Shown here piece by piece: positions 1 through 8,583 of a stretch of DNA of 53,849 bases. Made by a program: the position numbers and the translations under genes. Location: assembly GCA_046347015.1 (NCBI GenBank), contig JAXMHA010000019.1:1-53849 (forward strand), written 5' to 3'. Source of the stretch: Dokdonella_A sp046347015 (GTDB lineage Bacteria; Pseudomonadota; Gammaproteobacteria; Xanthomonadales; Rhodanobacteraceae). Positions within the stretch are counted from its first letter, which is position 1; every line of letters starts with the position of its first letter. The notes under the pieces were generated by a model. It ran no database searches and was not told where the DNA came from. It saw only the letters and a list, made by a program, of their open reading frames with translations.

Positions 1-247
1 ACGAGGCATCATCGACGATGGACGCCGGCTACCGGCGTCCTACGCCAACTATCTCGTCCTGAACGACGCCGTCGTGATGCCGGCCTATGGCAATGGAGCC
101 GACGACCACGCGGCCGAAGTGCTGGCCGCGGCGCACCCGCGCCGCGAGATTGTCCCGGTCGATGCGCGCTCCCTGATCTGGCAGAACGGCAGCGTACACT
201 GCGTGACGATGCAGTTGCCGGAGGGTGTACTCGCGCGTGCAGCATGA
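1..247 (+). CDS. aguA: Agmatine deiminase, C-terminal part (5' end outside window)
   Basis: This is the 3' end of a gene read from position 2 to a TGA at 245-247. The roughly 80 visible residues match the end of agmatine deiminases: LPASYANYLVLN, a PAYGNGADD segment, and NGSVHCVTMQLP. The Cys of the HCVT motif is the catalytic cysteine of this guanidine-modifying family. The enzyme converts agmatine to N-carbamoylputrescine and ammonia in the cytoplasm. The next gene, 84 nt downstream on the same strand, is the amidase for the following step, which supports the call. The start and N-terminal half are not in the window. Confidence 0.85.
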   Translation, partial: RGIIDDGRRLPASYANYLVLNDAVVMPAYGNGADDHAAEVLAAAHPRREIVPVDARSLIWQNGSVHCVTMQLPEGVLARAA

Positions 248-331
248 CCTGGCTTGCAGCAGACGCGCCGGGACCCCATAACGGCCCAGCCGGACTCCGG
301 GTGATTCCGTGGCTTTTCGAGACAGGAACCC

Positions 332-1219
332 ATGACACGATCGACCCTCAAGGTCGCCCTGCTGCAGGACGTCGACCACGGCTCGACGGCCGCGAACCTC
401 GACGCCATCGAGTCCGGCCTGCGGCGCGCGACGGCCGATGGCGCGGCATTGGTCCTGCTCCAGGAACTGCACAACGGGCCGTATTTCTGCCAGCACGAGG
501 ATCCTGCGGAATTCGAGCGCGCGGAACCGGTGCCGGGGCCGACGACGCAACGCGTGGGAGTATTGGCCGAAGAACTCGGGCTGGTCGTCGTCGCATCGGT
601 GTTCGAGCGGCGCGCCGCCGGCCTGTGTCACAACACTGCCGTCGTGTTCGACCGTTCGCGGGAAATCGCCGGAAAGTATCGCAAGATGCACATTCCGGAC
701 GATCCGGCATTCCACGAGAAATTTTATTTCACGCCCGGTGACCTCGGCTTCCATCCCGTCGCCACATCCGTCGGGACGCTCGGCGTGCTGGTTTGTTGGG
801 ACCAGTGGTACCCGGAAGCTGCGCGCTTGATGGCGCTGGCGGGCGCCGACCTGTTGCTTTACCCGACCGCGATCGGCTGGGATCCCGCCGACTCCGACGA
901 CGAGAAGGCGCGCCAGCGGGACGCATGGATCACCGTGCAGCGCGGGCATGCCATTGCCAACGGGCTGCCCGTCCTCTCCTGCAACCGCACCGGGTTCGAA
1001 CCCGCGCCGGACGGCGGCCGCGGCATCCAGTTCTGGGGTTCGAGTTTCATCGCCGGGCCACAGGGTGAAATCCTTGCGACGGCGCCCGTCGACGGCGCTC
1101 GGCAGCTGTACGCCGAGCTCGACCTTGGCCGCAATGAAACCGTACGCCGCATGTGGCCGTTCCTGCGTGATCGCCGGGTCGACGCCTACGGCGACCTCGT
1201 CAAGCGGTTTCGCGACTGA
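332..1219 (+). CDS. aguB: N-carbamoylputrescine amidase
   Basis: A 295-residue protein of the nitrilase superfamily, the usual length for AguB. The catalytic triad is visible: Glu45 in QELHNGPYF, Lys118 in KYRKMHIPDD and Cys155 in VCWDQWYPE. The last motif and the downstream AGADLLLYPTAIGW are typical of the carbamoylputrescine branch. It hydrolyses N-carbamoylputrescine to putrescine, CO2 and ammonia, completing the arginine-agmatine-putrescine route begun by the upstream deiminase. The two genes probably form one transcript that may extend into the TraB-family gene 12 nt further on. Confidence 0.9.
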   Translation: MTRSTLKVALLQDVDHGSTAANLDAIESGLRRATADGAALVLLQELHNGPYFCQHEDPAEFERAEPVPGPTTQRVGVLAEELGLVVVASVFERRAAGLCHNTAVVFDRSREIAGKYRKMHIPDDPAFHEKFYFTPGDLGFHPVATSVGTLGVLVCWDQWYPEAARLMALAGADLLLYPTAIGWDPADSDDEKARQRDAWITVQRGHAIANGLPVLSCNRTGFEPAPDGGRGIQFWGSSFIAGPQGEILATAPVDGARQLYAELDLGRNETVRRMWPFLRDRRVDAYGDLVKRFRD

Positions 1220-1231
1220 ACCGCCGCAACA

Positions 1232-2470
1232 ATGTCCGACGTGACCCAGGATTCGCCGGCTGCCACCGGGAGCGCACCCGGCCCGGCCGCCGACCAGCCG
1301 ATCGAGCGCCTTCGCCGGGGCGGTACCGAGTTCGTCCTGCTCGGCACCGCGCACGTCTCGCGCACCAGTGCCGAAGCCGTGAGGAGCATGCTGGAGGACG
1401 AGCACTTCGATGCCGTTGCCGTCGAGCTTTGCGAGTCGAGGTACCGTTCGATCCGTGATCCGGAGGCGTTCCGCGACCTCGACCTCTATCGCGTGATCCG
1501 CGAAGGCAAGGCGGGGCTCGTCGCGGCCAACCTGGCGCTCTCCGCATTCCAGAAGCGCCTGGCCGAACAGTTCGGCATCGAACCCGGCGCCGAGATGAAA
1601 GCCGCGATCCATGGTGCGGAAGAACGCGGCCTTCCCCTTTGGCTGGTCGACCGGGAAGTCGGCGTTACGCTGAAACGCGCCTATCGAAGCGTCGGCTTCT
1701 TCTCGCGGCTCGGCATCATCGGCGGTCTTGCCGCGAGCTTGCTGTCGCACGAGGAAGTCAGCGAAGCCGAAGTCGAGAAGCTCAAGCAGGGCGACCTCCT
1801 CGGCAGCATGTTCAGCGAGTTCGCCCGCGAGTCGCCGCCGCTGTACGAAGCCCTGATCGGCGAACGGGACCGGTACATGGCGGCGCGCTTGCGCAGTGAA
1901 ACCGCGAACCTCCCCGCTTCGCGGATCCTGGTCGTCATTGGCGCCGGGCACCTCGCTGGCGTCGCGCGCGAACTCGACTCCCAGACCGGAATACCGGACC
2001 CGATCTGCGAACGCCTCTCCGAGGTACCGGCCCCGCCGCGGTGGCCGAAGTGGCTGGCCGCCGGAGTCCTCGCCGCGATCGCCGCGGCCATCGCGTTCGC
2101 CTTCAGCCGCGGCACCCACCTTGGCGCGGAAGCACTGCGTGACTGGATCGTCTTCACCGGTGCATTCGCCGCCCTTGGTGCACTTGCCGGTGGCGGGCAC
2201 CCGTTGAGCATCCTCGCTGCGTTCGTCGCTGCGCCACTCAAGCCGTTCCGGCCGGGCATTCCCGCCGGAGCCGTCAGCGCCGGCGCCGAACTCTGGTTGC
2301 ACCGGCCACGCGTCGGGGATTTCGACACGTTGCGCGACGATGTCGTCCGCTGGCGCGGCTGGTGGAAGAATCGCGTGTCGCGCATCCTCCTCGTGTTCCT
2401 GTTGACGAATCTCGGAACGATCTTTGGCGAGTACGTTGCGGGCTTCCACATCTTCCGAAGCTTGATGTAG
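1232..2470 (+). CDS. TraB/PrgY-family membrane protein
   Basis: A 412-residue protein with the marks of the TraB family (relatives of PrgY and TIKI/erythromycin esterase-like folds). These are GTAHVSRTSA near residue 38, a VELCESR motif near 66, GERDRYMA in the middle, and GAGHLAG near 235. The C-terminal third has three hydrophobic membrane segments: WLAAGVLAAIAAAIAFAF, a Gly/Ala-rich pair, and ILLVFLLTNLGTIF. PrgY reduces peptide pheromone activity in Enterococcus. The role of proteobacterial homologues is not established, so no function is assigned. It starts 12 nt after aguB and may be co-transcribed, but no link to polyamines is visible. Confidence 0.8.
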   Translation: MSDVTQDSPAATGSAPGPAADQPIERLRRGGTEFVLLGTAHVSRTSAEAVRSMLEDEHFDAVAVELCESRYRSIRDPEAFRDLDLYRVIREGKAGLVAANLALSAFQKRLAEQFGIEPGAEMKAAIHGAEERGLPLWLVDREVGVTLKRAYRSVGFFSRLGIIGGLAASLLSHEEVSEAEVEKLKQGDLLGSMFSEFARESPPLYEALIGERDRYMAARLRSETANLPASRILVVIGAGHLAGVARELDSQTGIPDPICERLSEVPAPPRWPKWLAAGVLAAIAAAIAFAFSRGTHLGAEALRDWIVFTGAFAALGALAGGGHPLSILAAFVAAPLKPFRPGIPAGAVSAGAELWLHRPRVGDFDTLRDDVVRWRGWWKNRVSRILLVFLLTNLGTIFGEYVAGFHIFRSLM

Positions 2471-2606
2471 GGCATTGCAAAGGCACTGCGCCATGCAACG
2501 ACCGCGGGGCACTCGCCACGCCGTCGCCGACAGCGATCCCGGGCACCGCTGGCGATCGGCCGGACACCACTTGCGCGGCGCATCGTGCAATCCGCATGAA
2601 GCGCGC

Positions 2607-2612
2607 TATACT
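2607..2612 (+). promoter_or_regulatory. Possible -10 element for the cytochrome c pair
   Basis: TATACT lies 41 nt upstream of the first cytochrome start. No convincing -35 is found at 16-18 nt, so this is only a weak promoter suggestion. The 183-nt gap after the TraB-family gene shows nothing else. Confidence 0.3.
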
Positions 2613-2653
2613 CGAACGCATACCCCGTTCGTACCTTCGAAATCGACCTGACC

Positions 2654-2983
2654 ATGAACCGACCGATTCTGGTTGCTGCTGCGCTCGTGTTCGCTATCCC
2701 GGCATTGGCAGCCGACAACCCGGGCGACCCCAACACAGGCAAGACGCTCGTCTATACGTGTGCGGGATGCCACGGCATCACCGGCTGGAACAATGCGTAC
2801 CCGGATTACCACGTTCCGAAAATCGGCGGGCAGAACTACAAGTACATCGTCGACGCGCTGAACGCCTACAAGAAGGGCGACCGTTCGCACCCGACGATGC
2901 GCGCCCAGGGGGATGCGCTGAGCGAGACGGAAATCCAGGATATCGCGGCCTATCTCTCGAGCCTTTCACCCACGTCGAAATGA
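2654..2983 (+). CDS. Small periplasmic cytochrome c (class I)
   Basis: A 109-residue protein with a Sec signal peptide (MNRPILVAAALVFAIPALAA) and one heme-binding CAGCH motif about residue 36. It has a C-terminal EIQDIAAYLSSL helix typical of small class I cytochromes (c5/c553/c4-like half). The axial Met is probably in the PTMRAQG segment. It should carry electrons in the periplasm. It is followed after 17 nt by a second monoheme cytochrome with the same fold, suggesting that the pair works as a split two-heme c4-type carrier; this is an inference from adjacency. Confidence 0.85.
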   Translation: MNRPILVAAALVFAIPALAADNPGDPNTGKTLVYTCAGCHGITGWNNAYPDYHVPKIGGQNYKYIVDALNAYKKGDRSHPTMRAQGDALSETEIQDIAAYLSSLSPTSK

Positions 2984-3000
2984 AAACCGGGAGCCACGCA

Positions 3001-3387
3001 ATGACGTATTCCATGCCTCTCGCCGTGTTGCTCGCGCTGGCCGTCACGACACCGGCCCTTGCGGAGGGCGACGCCGCGGCGGGGAAGCAGAAGTCGATCG
3101 CGTGCCAGGCCTGCCACGGCGCGGATGGCAACGCCGAAGTCGATCCGCAGTACCCGCGCCTCGCCGGGCAGTACGAGAACTACATCGTACAGGCCTTGCA
3201 CGAATACAAGGCCGGAGCCGACACGTCCAAGGACGGCAACAAGAACTCGCTCACCCGCGACAATCCCATCATGAAGGGATTCGCGAGTACGCTTTCGGAA
3301 CAGGACATCGCGGACATCGCGGCGTATTTTTCGAGTCTTCCGGATACGAAGCTCACCGATCTCGCCGGCAAGGTCCAGGGCGACTGA
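3001..3387 (+). CDS. Periplasmic cytochrome c4-like protein
   Basis: A 128-residue protein starting at an ATG preceded by GGGAG at 2989-2993. It has a signal peptide ending at ALAE, a CQACHG heme site, YPRLAGQYENYIVQAL (a signature of c4-type cytochromes), a probable axial Met in NPIMKGFAS, and a closing DIADIAAYFSSL helix. It lies 17 nt after another small cytochrome and should be co-transcribed. The likely role is periplasmic electron transfer to a terminal oxidase. No oxidase gene is in the window. Confidence 0.85.
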   Translation: MTYSMPLAVLLALAVTTPALAEGDAAAGKQKSIACQACHGADGNAEVDPQYPRLAGQYENYIVQALHEYKAGADTSKDGNKNSLTRDNPIMKGFASTLSEQDIADIAAYFSSLPDTKLTDLAGKVQGD

Positions 3388-3408
3388 AATTCGGCCTGCG
3401 GGCCGGCC

Positions 3409-4020
3409 TCACCCCGCAGATCCGCGGCGATAGTACGGGGTGCGCCCGGAGGCGTGGTCGGTCGCGTCGGCAACGCCACGCAACTCCGGAATCCTCTCGC
3501 GCAACGTCGCCTCGACCCCACGCTTCAGCGTCACATCAGCCATGCCGCAACCGTGGCAGCCCCCGCCGAACTCCAGCACGGCAACACCTTCCGCCGTGAA
3601 CTCCACCAAGCCGACCCGCCCGTGATGGGTGGCCAGCTTCGGGTTGATCTCGGAATCGATCACCCAACGCACGCGTTGTTCGACGCTCGCGTCCGCTCCG
3701 GGCGCCGACCCCCGCAATGCCGGCGCATGGATCGTCAGTTCAACACCGGCCCGATCGGTGGTTACGTCGATGCGTGCGCCATCCAGGTACTTCTGGCTGG
3801 CGCGTTCGACGTGAACCGAGAACGTCCCGCATGGAACCACGATTTCGCTCCCGTCCCGGTCGGCCGGTTCCGAGAACTCGAGCCGGCACTCGGCGGCCGG
3901 AGTCCCCGCGTGCGCGACACGGATTGCGATCCCGGTGCCGGGAGTCGCCTGCTGCGCGATCAGGCGCTCGAAGTAGTTCCGCGCTGCATCCGAGATCTCG
4001 ATGTCGAAGGCTGGAGCCAT
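3409..4020 (-). CDS. nfuA: Fe/S biogenesis protein NfuA
   Basis: A 203-residue protein with the two-domain NfuA layout. An N-terminal degenerate A-type carrier domain (about 1-100) lacks the usual three cysteines, and a C-terminal Nfu domain carries the cluster-ligating pair Cys155-x-x-Cys158 in GGGCHGCGMAD. It holds a [4Fe-4S] cluster at a dimer interface and hands it to client proteins, especially under oxidative stress. It is convergent with the cytochrome pair and divergent from the carbinolamine dehydratase gene. The tail after the domain (ASGRTPYYRRGSAG) is short and probably disordered. Confidence 0.92.
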   Translation of the reverse strand: MAPAFDIEISDAARNYFERLIAQQATPGTGIAIRVAHAGTPAAECRLEFSEPADRDGSEIVVPCGTFSVHVERASQKYLDGARIDVTTDRAGVELTIHAPALRGSAPGADASVEQRVRWVIDSEINPKLATHHGRVGLVEFTAEGVAVLEFGGGCHGCGMADVTLKRGVEATLRERIPELRGVADATDHASGRTPYYRRGSAG

Positions 4021-4028
4021 ACTGGACC

Positions 4029-4057
4029 ATTCTAGTGCGGTATGACGCAGCCGTCAT
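4029..4057 (-). promoter_or_regulatory. Possible nfuA promoter
   Basis: On the minus strand ATGACG (4057-4052) and TAGAAT (4034-4029) are separated by 17 nt. The expected transcript start, near 4022, is almost at the nfuA ATG (4020), so the mRNA would be nearly leaderless. This is a pattern match only. Confidence 0.3.
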
Positions 4058-4115
4058 CGGACCGGTCCGCCCGGTGCGCGTTATCATCGGTACGGAATCG
4101 CCTCGTGGAGGATGC

Positions 4116-4460
4116 ATGGAGACGCTCGAAACCCTGCGCGCACGCCATTGCGAGCCGCGGCGCGGACCCGGCGCACGGCTCGCGCCGGACGACGTCGCGC
4201 GCCTGCTCGGCAAACTCACCGGCTGGCAACTGGATGCCGATGGATCCCGCATCGAGAAAATCTTCCGGTTCGCCGACTATTTCCACACGATGGCGTTCGT
4301 CAATGCCGTCGCGTCGATCGCGCACCGCGAAGACCACCACCCGGACCTCGAGGTCGGCTACAACCGGTGCACGGTTCGCTATTCGACGCACGATGCAGGT
4401 GGCCTGTCACTGAACGATTTCATCTGCGCGGCGCGCGTCGACGATCTCGGCGTCCACTGA
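4116..4460 (+). CDS. phhB: Pterin-4a-carbinolamine dehydratase
   Basis: A 114-residue protein with the family signature: HREDHHPDLEV with the catalytic histidines, then VRYSTHDAGGLSLND. The ATG at 4116 is chosen because GGAGG at 4107-4111 sits 4 nt upstream and TATCAT at 4082-4087 could be a -10. The enzyme dehydrates 4a-hydroxytetrahydropterin to regenerate the pterin cofactor of aromatic amino acid hydroxylases. No phenylalanine hydroxylase gene is in the window. The gene stands alone, divergent from nfuA and convergent with rluC. Confidence 0.88.
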   Translation: METLETLRARHCEPRRGPGARLAPDDVARLLGKLTGWQLDADGSRIEKIFRFADYFHTMAFVNAVASIAHREDHHPDLEVGYNRCTVRYSTHDAGGLSLNDFICAARVDDLGVH

Positions 4461-4474
4461 CGCCCCACGATCGG

Positions 4475-5455
4475 TCAGCCGGCCCTGCCTGTCCGCGTGA
4501 GCTTGTCGAGCACCGCGGCAAGGTCCTCCGGCAACGGCGCGCTGAAATCGAAGTGTCGGTCACCGAGGTCGAATGCAAAGCGCGAAGCGTGCAGGAACAT
4601 GCGCGCCAACCCGGCGGATCGCAGACGCCGATCGAACTCGCGATCGCCGTACTTGGAGTCGCCTGCCAGCGGATTCCCGATGTGCGCCGCGTGCACCCGG
4701 ATCTGGTGCGTGCGGCCGGATTCGATGGTGACCTCGGCCAGCGTCGAACCGGGATAGCGTTCCAGTTCGACAAACCGCGAGCGCGCCGGCCGTCCCCCGG
4801 CATCCACCATCACGATCCTTTCGCCGCCGCGCACCGCGTCCTTGCGCAGCGGGGCATCGACGACAAGCGAGGCTTGCGGGAGTGCGCCGCGAAGCAGCGC
4901 GAGGTAGCGCTTCCGCACGCGTGCGGCGCGAATCTCGACTTGCAGTGCCGTCAGGGCGGAACGGCGGCGCGAGATGACCAGCACGCCGCTCGTGTCGCGA
5001 TCGAGGCGATGCGCAAGTTCGAGCGTCTCGCGTGGCCGTGCCGCCCGCAGCAGTTCGATCGCGCCAAAACGGATCCCGCTGCCGCCGTGACTCGCCAGAC
5101 CCGCTGGCTTGTCGAGCACGATGAAATCGCGATCGGAATGAATGATCGCTGCCTCGATCCGGTCCGCGGCCGCATCCGGAGGCACGGAGACTGGCGCTTC
5201 GGGACCCATCCGCACGGGAGGAATCCGGACCCGCTCCCCCTCGCTCAGGCGATGCTCGGGTCGGGCACGGCGCCCATCGACCCGTACCTGCCCCGTGCGC
5301 AACAACCGGTACACGTGGCTCTTCGGCACGCCCTTGAGCGTCACCAGCAGGAAATTGTCGAGCCGCTGCCCGGCCCGGTCCGCAGAAACGGCGACGGTGC
5401 GCACCCCGGTTTCCGCGACACGGGCGAGGAATCCTTCAGAAGTGCGTGTCTTCAT
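4475..5455 (-). CDS. rluC: 23S rRNA pseudouridine synthase, RluC type
   Basis: A 326-residue RluA-family enzyme. An N-terminal S4 RNA-binding domain (about 20-80, RAGQRLDNFLL ... VRVDGRR) is followed by the catalytic domain with HRLDRDTSG, whose Asp is the nucleophile. ESGRTHQIRVHAAHIGNPLAGDSKYG is present, but written here as two blocks: ESGRTHQIRVH and GNPLAGDSKYG. RluC modifies U955, U2504 and U2580 of 23S rRNA in E. coli. The divergent position next to rne is the same as in E. coli, which favours RluC over RluA or RluD. Confidence 0.88.
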   Translation of the reverse strand: MKTRTSEGFLARVAETGVRTVAVSADRAGQRLDNFLLVTLKGVPKSHVYRLLRTGQVRVDGRRARPEHRLSEGERVRIPPVRMGPEAPVSVPPDAAADRIEAAIIHSDRDFIVLDKPAGLASHGGSGIRFGAIELLRAARPRETLELAHRLDRDTSGVLVISRRRSALTALQVEIRAARVRKRYLALLRGALPQASLVVDAPLRKDAVRGGERIVMVDAGGRPARSRFVELERYPGSTLAEVTIESGRTHQIRVHAAHIGNPLAGDSKYGDREFDRRLRSAGLARMFLHASRFAFDLGDRHFDFSAPLPEDLAAVLDKLTRTGRAG

Positions 5456-5483
5456 TGAAAAAAAACCTGCCGGCTCCTATACT
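5455..5483 (+). promoter_or_regulatory. Sigma-70-like promoter for rne
   Basis: TTGAAA (5455-5460) and TATACT (5478-5483) are separated by exactly 17 nt, followed by a GC-rich start region near 5490. It overlaps the rluC start codon. It is the clearest promoter in the window and would give rne a 5' leader of about 355 nt. Confidence 0.65.
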
Positions 5484-5844
5484 CGCCCGCGTGTGCGGCG
5501 TCGACCGGATGGCCCGCCCAGGCGACACCTTCCGGTCAGAACGAGGCGCATCCGAACCGTCCGATCCCGTCGTTTGCCGGTCACCGGATTCCCCGGGACC
5601 ACACAGTGCCGGATCGACAGCGCATCGTAGCGGCTCGGATCGAGGATTGCCGGTTGTCGAATGGCCACCGGGGTCATCGCGGGCACATGCAACCGGAAGT
5701 TTGAATACCCAGGCGCATGCGTGCGCCGGGTGCCCCATTGCAATACGGTCGCACCCGTCTTCGATGGCTCCCTGACAGGTAGCCAGGTCCGTGCGTCATG
5801 CACGGACACCGAAGCCGGTCGAGCGCCGCCAACGGATAACGACA
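5484..5844 (+). promoter_or_regulatory. Long rne 5' untranslated leader
   Basis: About 360 nt between the promoter and the rne ATG hold no convincing gene on either strand. In E. coli the rne leader is about the same length (361 nt) and forms hairpins through which RNase E controls its own mRNA decay. Several GC-rich inverted segments are visible here, but no hairpin was verified. The regulatory role is inferred from length and gene identity. Confidence 0.45.
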
Positions 5845-8583
5845 ATGAAGCGCATGTTGATCAACGCGACTCAGCGTGAAGAGTTGCGCGTGGCCATCGT
5901 CGATGGCCAGAACCTGTTCGATCTCGACATCGAAATCCCGTCCCGGGAACAGAAGAAGTCCAACATCTACAAGAGTCGCATCACGCGGGTCGAGCCCTCG
6001 CTCGAGGCGTGCTTCGTCGACTACGGCGCCGATCGCCACGGCTTCCTGCCACTGAAGGAAATCTCGCGCGAGTACTTCGCGGCCGGCGTCGACCACCACC
6101 GCGCGGGAATCCGCGAACTCGTCAAGGAAGGACAGGAACTCCTCGTCCAGGTCGACAAGGAGGAACGCGGTACCAAGGGCGCCGCACTGACGACGTTCAT
6201 CAGCCTCGCGGGGCGCTACCTCGTCCTGATGCCGAACAATCCCCGCGCGGGTGGCGTGTCGCGCCGCATCGAAGGCGAAGACCGGCAAAACCTCAAGGAT
6301 GCGATGGACGACCTCAAGCTGCCCGACGACATGGGCATGATCGTCCGCACGGCCGGCATGGGCCGCGACGCCGAGGAATTGCAGTGGGACCTCGACTACC
6401 TGCTGCAGTTGTGGAAGGCGATTTCCGAGGCCGCGGCCGAGCGTCCTGCACCGTTCCTCGTCTACCAGGAATCGCGGCTCATCATCCGCGCGCTGCGCGA
6501 CTACCTCCGCAACGATATCGGCGAAATCCTCGTCGACGAAGAATCGCTTTACAACGACGCGCGCGAGTTCATGCAGCAGGTGATGCCGAACAACCTGCGC
6601 AAGCTCAAGCACTACCAGGACACGGTCCCGCTGTTCTCGAGGTTCCAGATCGAAACCCAGATCGAGCACGCCTTCGAGCGCACCGTACGCCTACCATCCG
6701 GCGGCTCGATCGTCATCGACCAGACCGAGGCGCTGACCGCGATCGACATCAACTCGTCGAAGGCGACCCGCGGCAGCGACATCGAGGAGACCGCGTTCAA
6801 CACGAACTGCGAGGCGGCCGTCGAGATCGGGCGCCAATTGCGCATCCGTGATGCGGGTGGCCTGATCGTCATCGACTTCATCGACATGGAGAACCAGAAG
6901 CACCAGCGCGAGGTCGAGGACAAGCTGCGCGACGCATTGAAGCTCGATCGCGCCCGGGTCCAGGTGGGGCGCATCTCGCGCTTCGGCCTGCTCGAGATGT
7001 CACGGCAGCGGCTGCGTCCGTCGCTCGGCGAATCGACGCAGGTCGTCTGCCCGCGCTGCGACGGCCATGGCCGCATCCGCAGCGTCGAGTCATTGTCGCT
7101 GTCCGCGCTCCGCCTCGTCGAGGAGCACGCGATGAAGGAGAACACCGGCCAGGTGCTCGTCCAGGCGCCCGCCGTGGTCGCGAATTTCCTGCTCAACGAG
7201 AAGCGCAGCGAGTTGAGCGACATCGAGCGCCGCCACGACGTCAGCGTCGTCGTCGTCGCCGACAAGCAGCTTGAAACGCCGCATCTCGAGATCACGCGCC
7301 TTCGGGATTCGGAGACCGGCGAGGACATTCCGCCGAGCTACACGCGCGTGACACCGGCCGAAGCCCCGCCACAGCCGTCGCTGCAGCGTCCGGGCGACGA
7401 ACCCGAACGCCCGGCAGTCGCCGGCGTCGTGCGTTCGACTCCCGCTCCGCAACGGATCCTCGCCGGCGACGAAGTCCCCGCAGCAACGGTTGTCCCTGCG
7501 CAAGGGTTCTGGGCACGGCTGTTCGGAAGTTGGCGTCACGCCAATCCTCCTGCCGCCGCGCGCGCCGAGACCCCGAGTGTTGCTGCAGAACGAGCGCCGC
7601 GAGCGAACACGCCTGCACATCGCGAAACGGCATCGCAGCGTCGCAACTTCCAGGACCCGAAAACGGGCCGGGACCGGCGCGACGAACGGGCCTCCGGCAA
7701 TGGTCGCACGGCAGGCGGAACACGCAAGTCCGGAAAACCCGAGCGGGACGGCCGTCGTGACAGCCGGCAGGCGCCGGCAAGCACCAAACCAGCGGCGCCG
7801 CGAGCCGCGGACAAGCGGCCACCTTCACCCGCCTCCCAGCCAGAGTCGGCCGGTGGCGCACCGATCAAGCCCGCGGAGGCCGCGTCGCCGCCCGTTTTTT
7901 CCGAAAGCGCCGGTCCCAAGGATTCAACGGCGGCCCCTTCCGCCAGCCCGCGTGATGAGATGCGCACCCGTCGCCGGGGCCGGCGTGGTGGACGCCGTCG
8001 CCACAAGAGCTCAGGCGAACCGGTGGCCCCCACCCAAGCCACCGGCACCTCGATGCCACGCGACATCGATGACGAAGATCGCACGCGCGACGCGCGCGCA
8101 GCCAACGATGGCAATCGGCGAGGCGATGTAACGCACTCGGCAACCGCACCGTCGATGGGCAGTGAAGCGTTTTCCGCACCCTCGATCCCTTCTTCCACGC
8201 TGGGCAGTGTTCCGAGTCAAGGCCGCGGATCGGATCCGGTCGCGAGTCACCCCCACGATGCGGTTCCCGAACCCCGTCCAGTGCCGTCGCTTGCGCCGAC
8301 GCGTTCCGCTCCCGAATCCACTCCGGAGCAGGCACCGGCGCACCTGCCGATCATCACCACACCCGCCGTCACGGTAACGCCACGCCCAGCGGACGCAAGC
8401 CGATCGCTGCCACTCCCGCTGCAGCCGCCACCGGCCGCTCCTTCGCAATCCATGCCAGCGGCCCAGTCCGAAGGCGCCACGCCACGGTTCGGCGATCAGG
8501 GGGAAGCGACGAACCCCGCGGCGCCGGAACCTGCCCGCGATACAACGCGTGCCAATGACGATCCGAAGTCCGGAAACGCCTAG
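5845..8583 (+). CDS. rne: Ribonuclease E
   Basis: A 912-residue protein starting MKRMLINATQ. It has an S1 RNA-binding domain (about 36-120), the RNase E/G catalytic core with metal-binding aspartates in LTAIDINSSK and IVIDFIDMEN, and a zinc-link CPRCDGHGR near residue 398. The C-terminal half is disordered and rich in Pro, Ala and Arg. It contains an aromatic/basic stretch GFWARLFGSWRH (about 554-565) that could be the membrane-binding helix, and an Arg-rich block RRRGRRGGRRR (about 707-718) for RNA binding. It starts mRNA decay and processes rRNA and tRNA. Its TAG stop overlaps the first bases of the palindromic element that follows. Confidence 0.93.
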   Translation: MKRMLINATQREELRVAIVDGQNLFDLDIEIPSREQKKSNIYKSRITRVEPSLEACFVDYGADRHGFLPLKEISREYFAAGVDHHRAGIRELVKEGQELLVQVDKEERGTKGAALTTFISLAGRYLVLMPNNPRAGGVSRRIEGEDRQNLKDAMDDLKLPDDMGMIVRTAGMGRDAEELQWDLDYLLQLWKAISEAAAERPAPFLVYQESRLIIRALRDYLRNDIGEILVDEESLYNDAREFMQQVMPNNLRKLKHYQDTVPLFSRFQIETQIEHAFERTVRLPSGGSIVIDQTEALTAIDINSSKATRGSDIEETAFNTNCEAAVEIGRQLRIRDAGGLIVIDFIDMENQKHQREVEDKLRDALKLDRARVQVGRISRFGLLEMSRQRLRPSLGESTQVVCPRCDGHGRIRSVESLSLSALRLVEEHAMKENTGQVLVQAPAVVANFLLNEKRSELSDIERRHDVSVVVVADKQLETPHLEITRLRDSETGEDIPPSYTRVTPAEAPPQPSLQRPGDEPERPAVAGVVRSTPAPQRILAGDEVPAATVVPAQGFWARLFGSWRHANPPAAARAETPSVAAERAPRANTPAHRETASQRRNFQDPKTGRDRRDERASGNGRTAGGTRKSGKPERDGRRDSRQAPASTKPAAPRAADKRPPSPASQPESAGGAPIKPAEAASPPVFSESAGPKDSTAAPSASPRDEMRTRRRGRRGGRRRHKSSGEPVAPTQATGTSMPRDIDDEDRTRDARAANDGNRRGDVTHSATAPSMGSEAFSAPSIPSSTLGSVPSQGRGSDPVASHPHDAVPEPRPVPSLAPTRSAPESTPEQAPAHLPIITTPAVTVTPRPADASRSLPLPLQPPPAAPSQSMPAAQSEGATPRFGDQGEATNPAAPEPARDTTRANDDPKSGNA

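Noticed and set aside
29..2590. 853-residue open frame on the minus strand opposite aguA-aguB-TraB gene
   Set aside because: It is a shadow caused by high GC. The plus-strand genes have clear motifs and starts, and this frame has no family signature.
4440..4500. Terminator between phhB and rluC
   Set aside because: Only a 5-bp inverted repeat (CTGAC/GTCAG) without a T tract.
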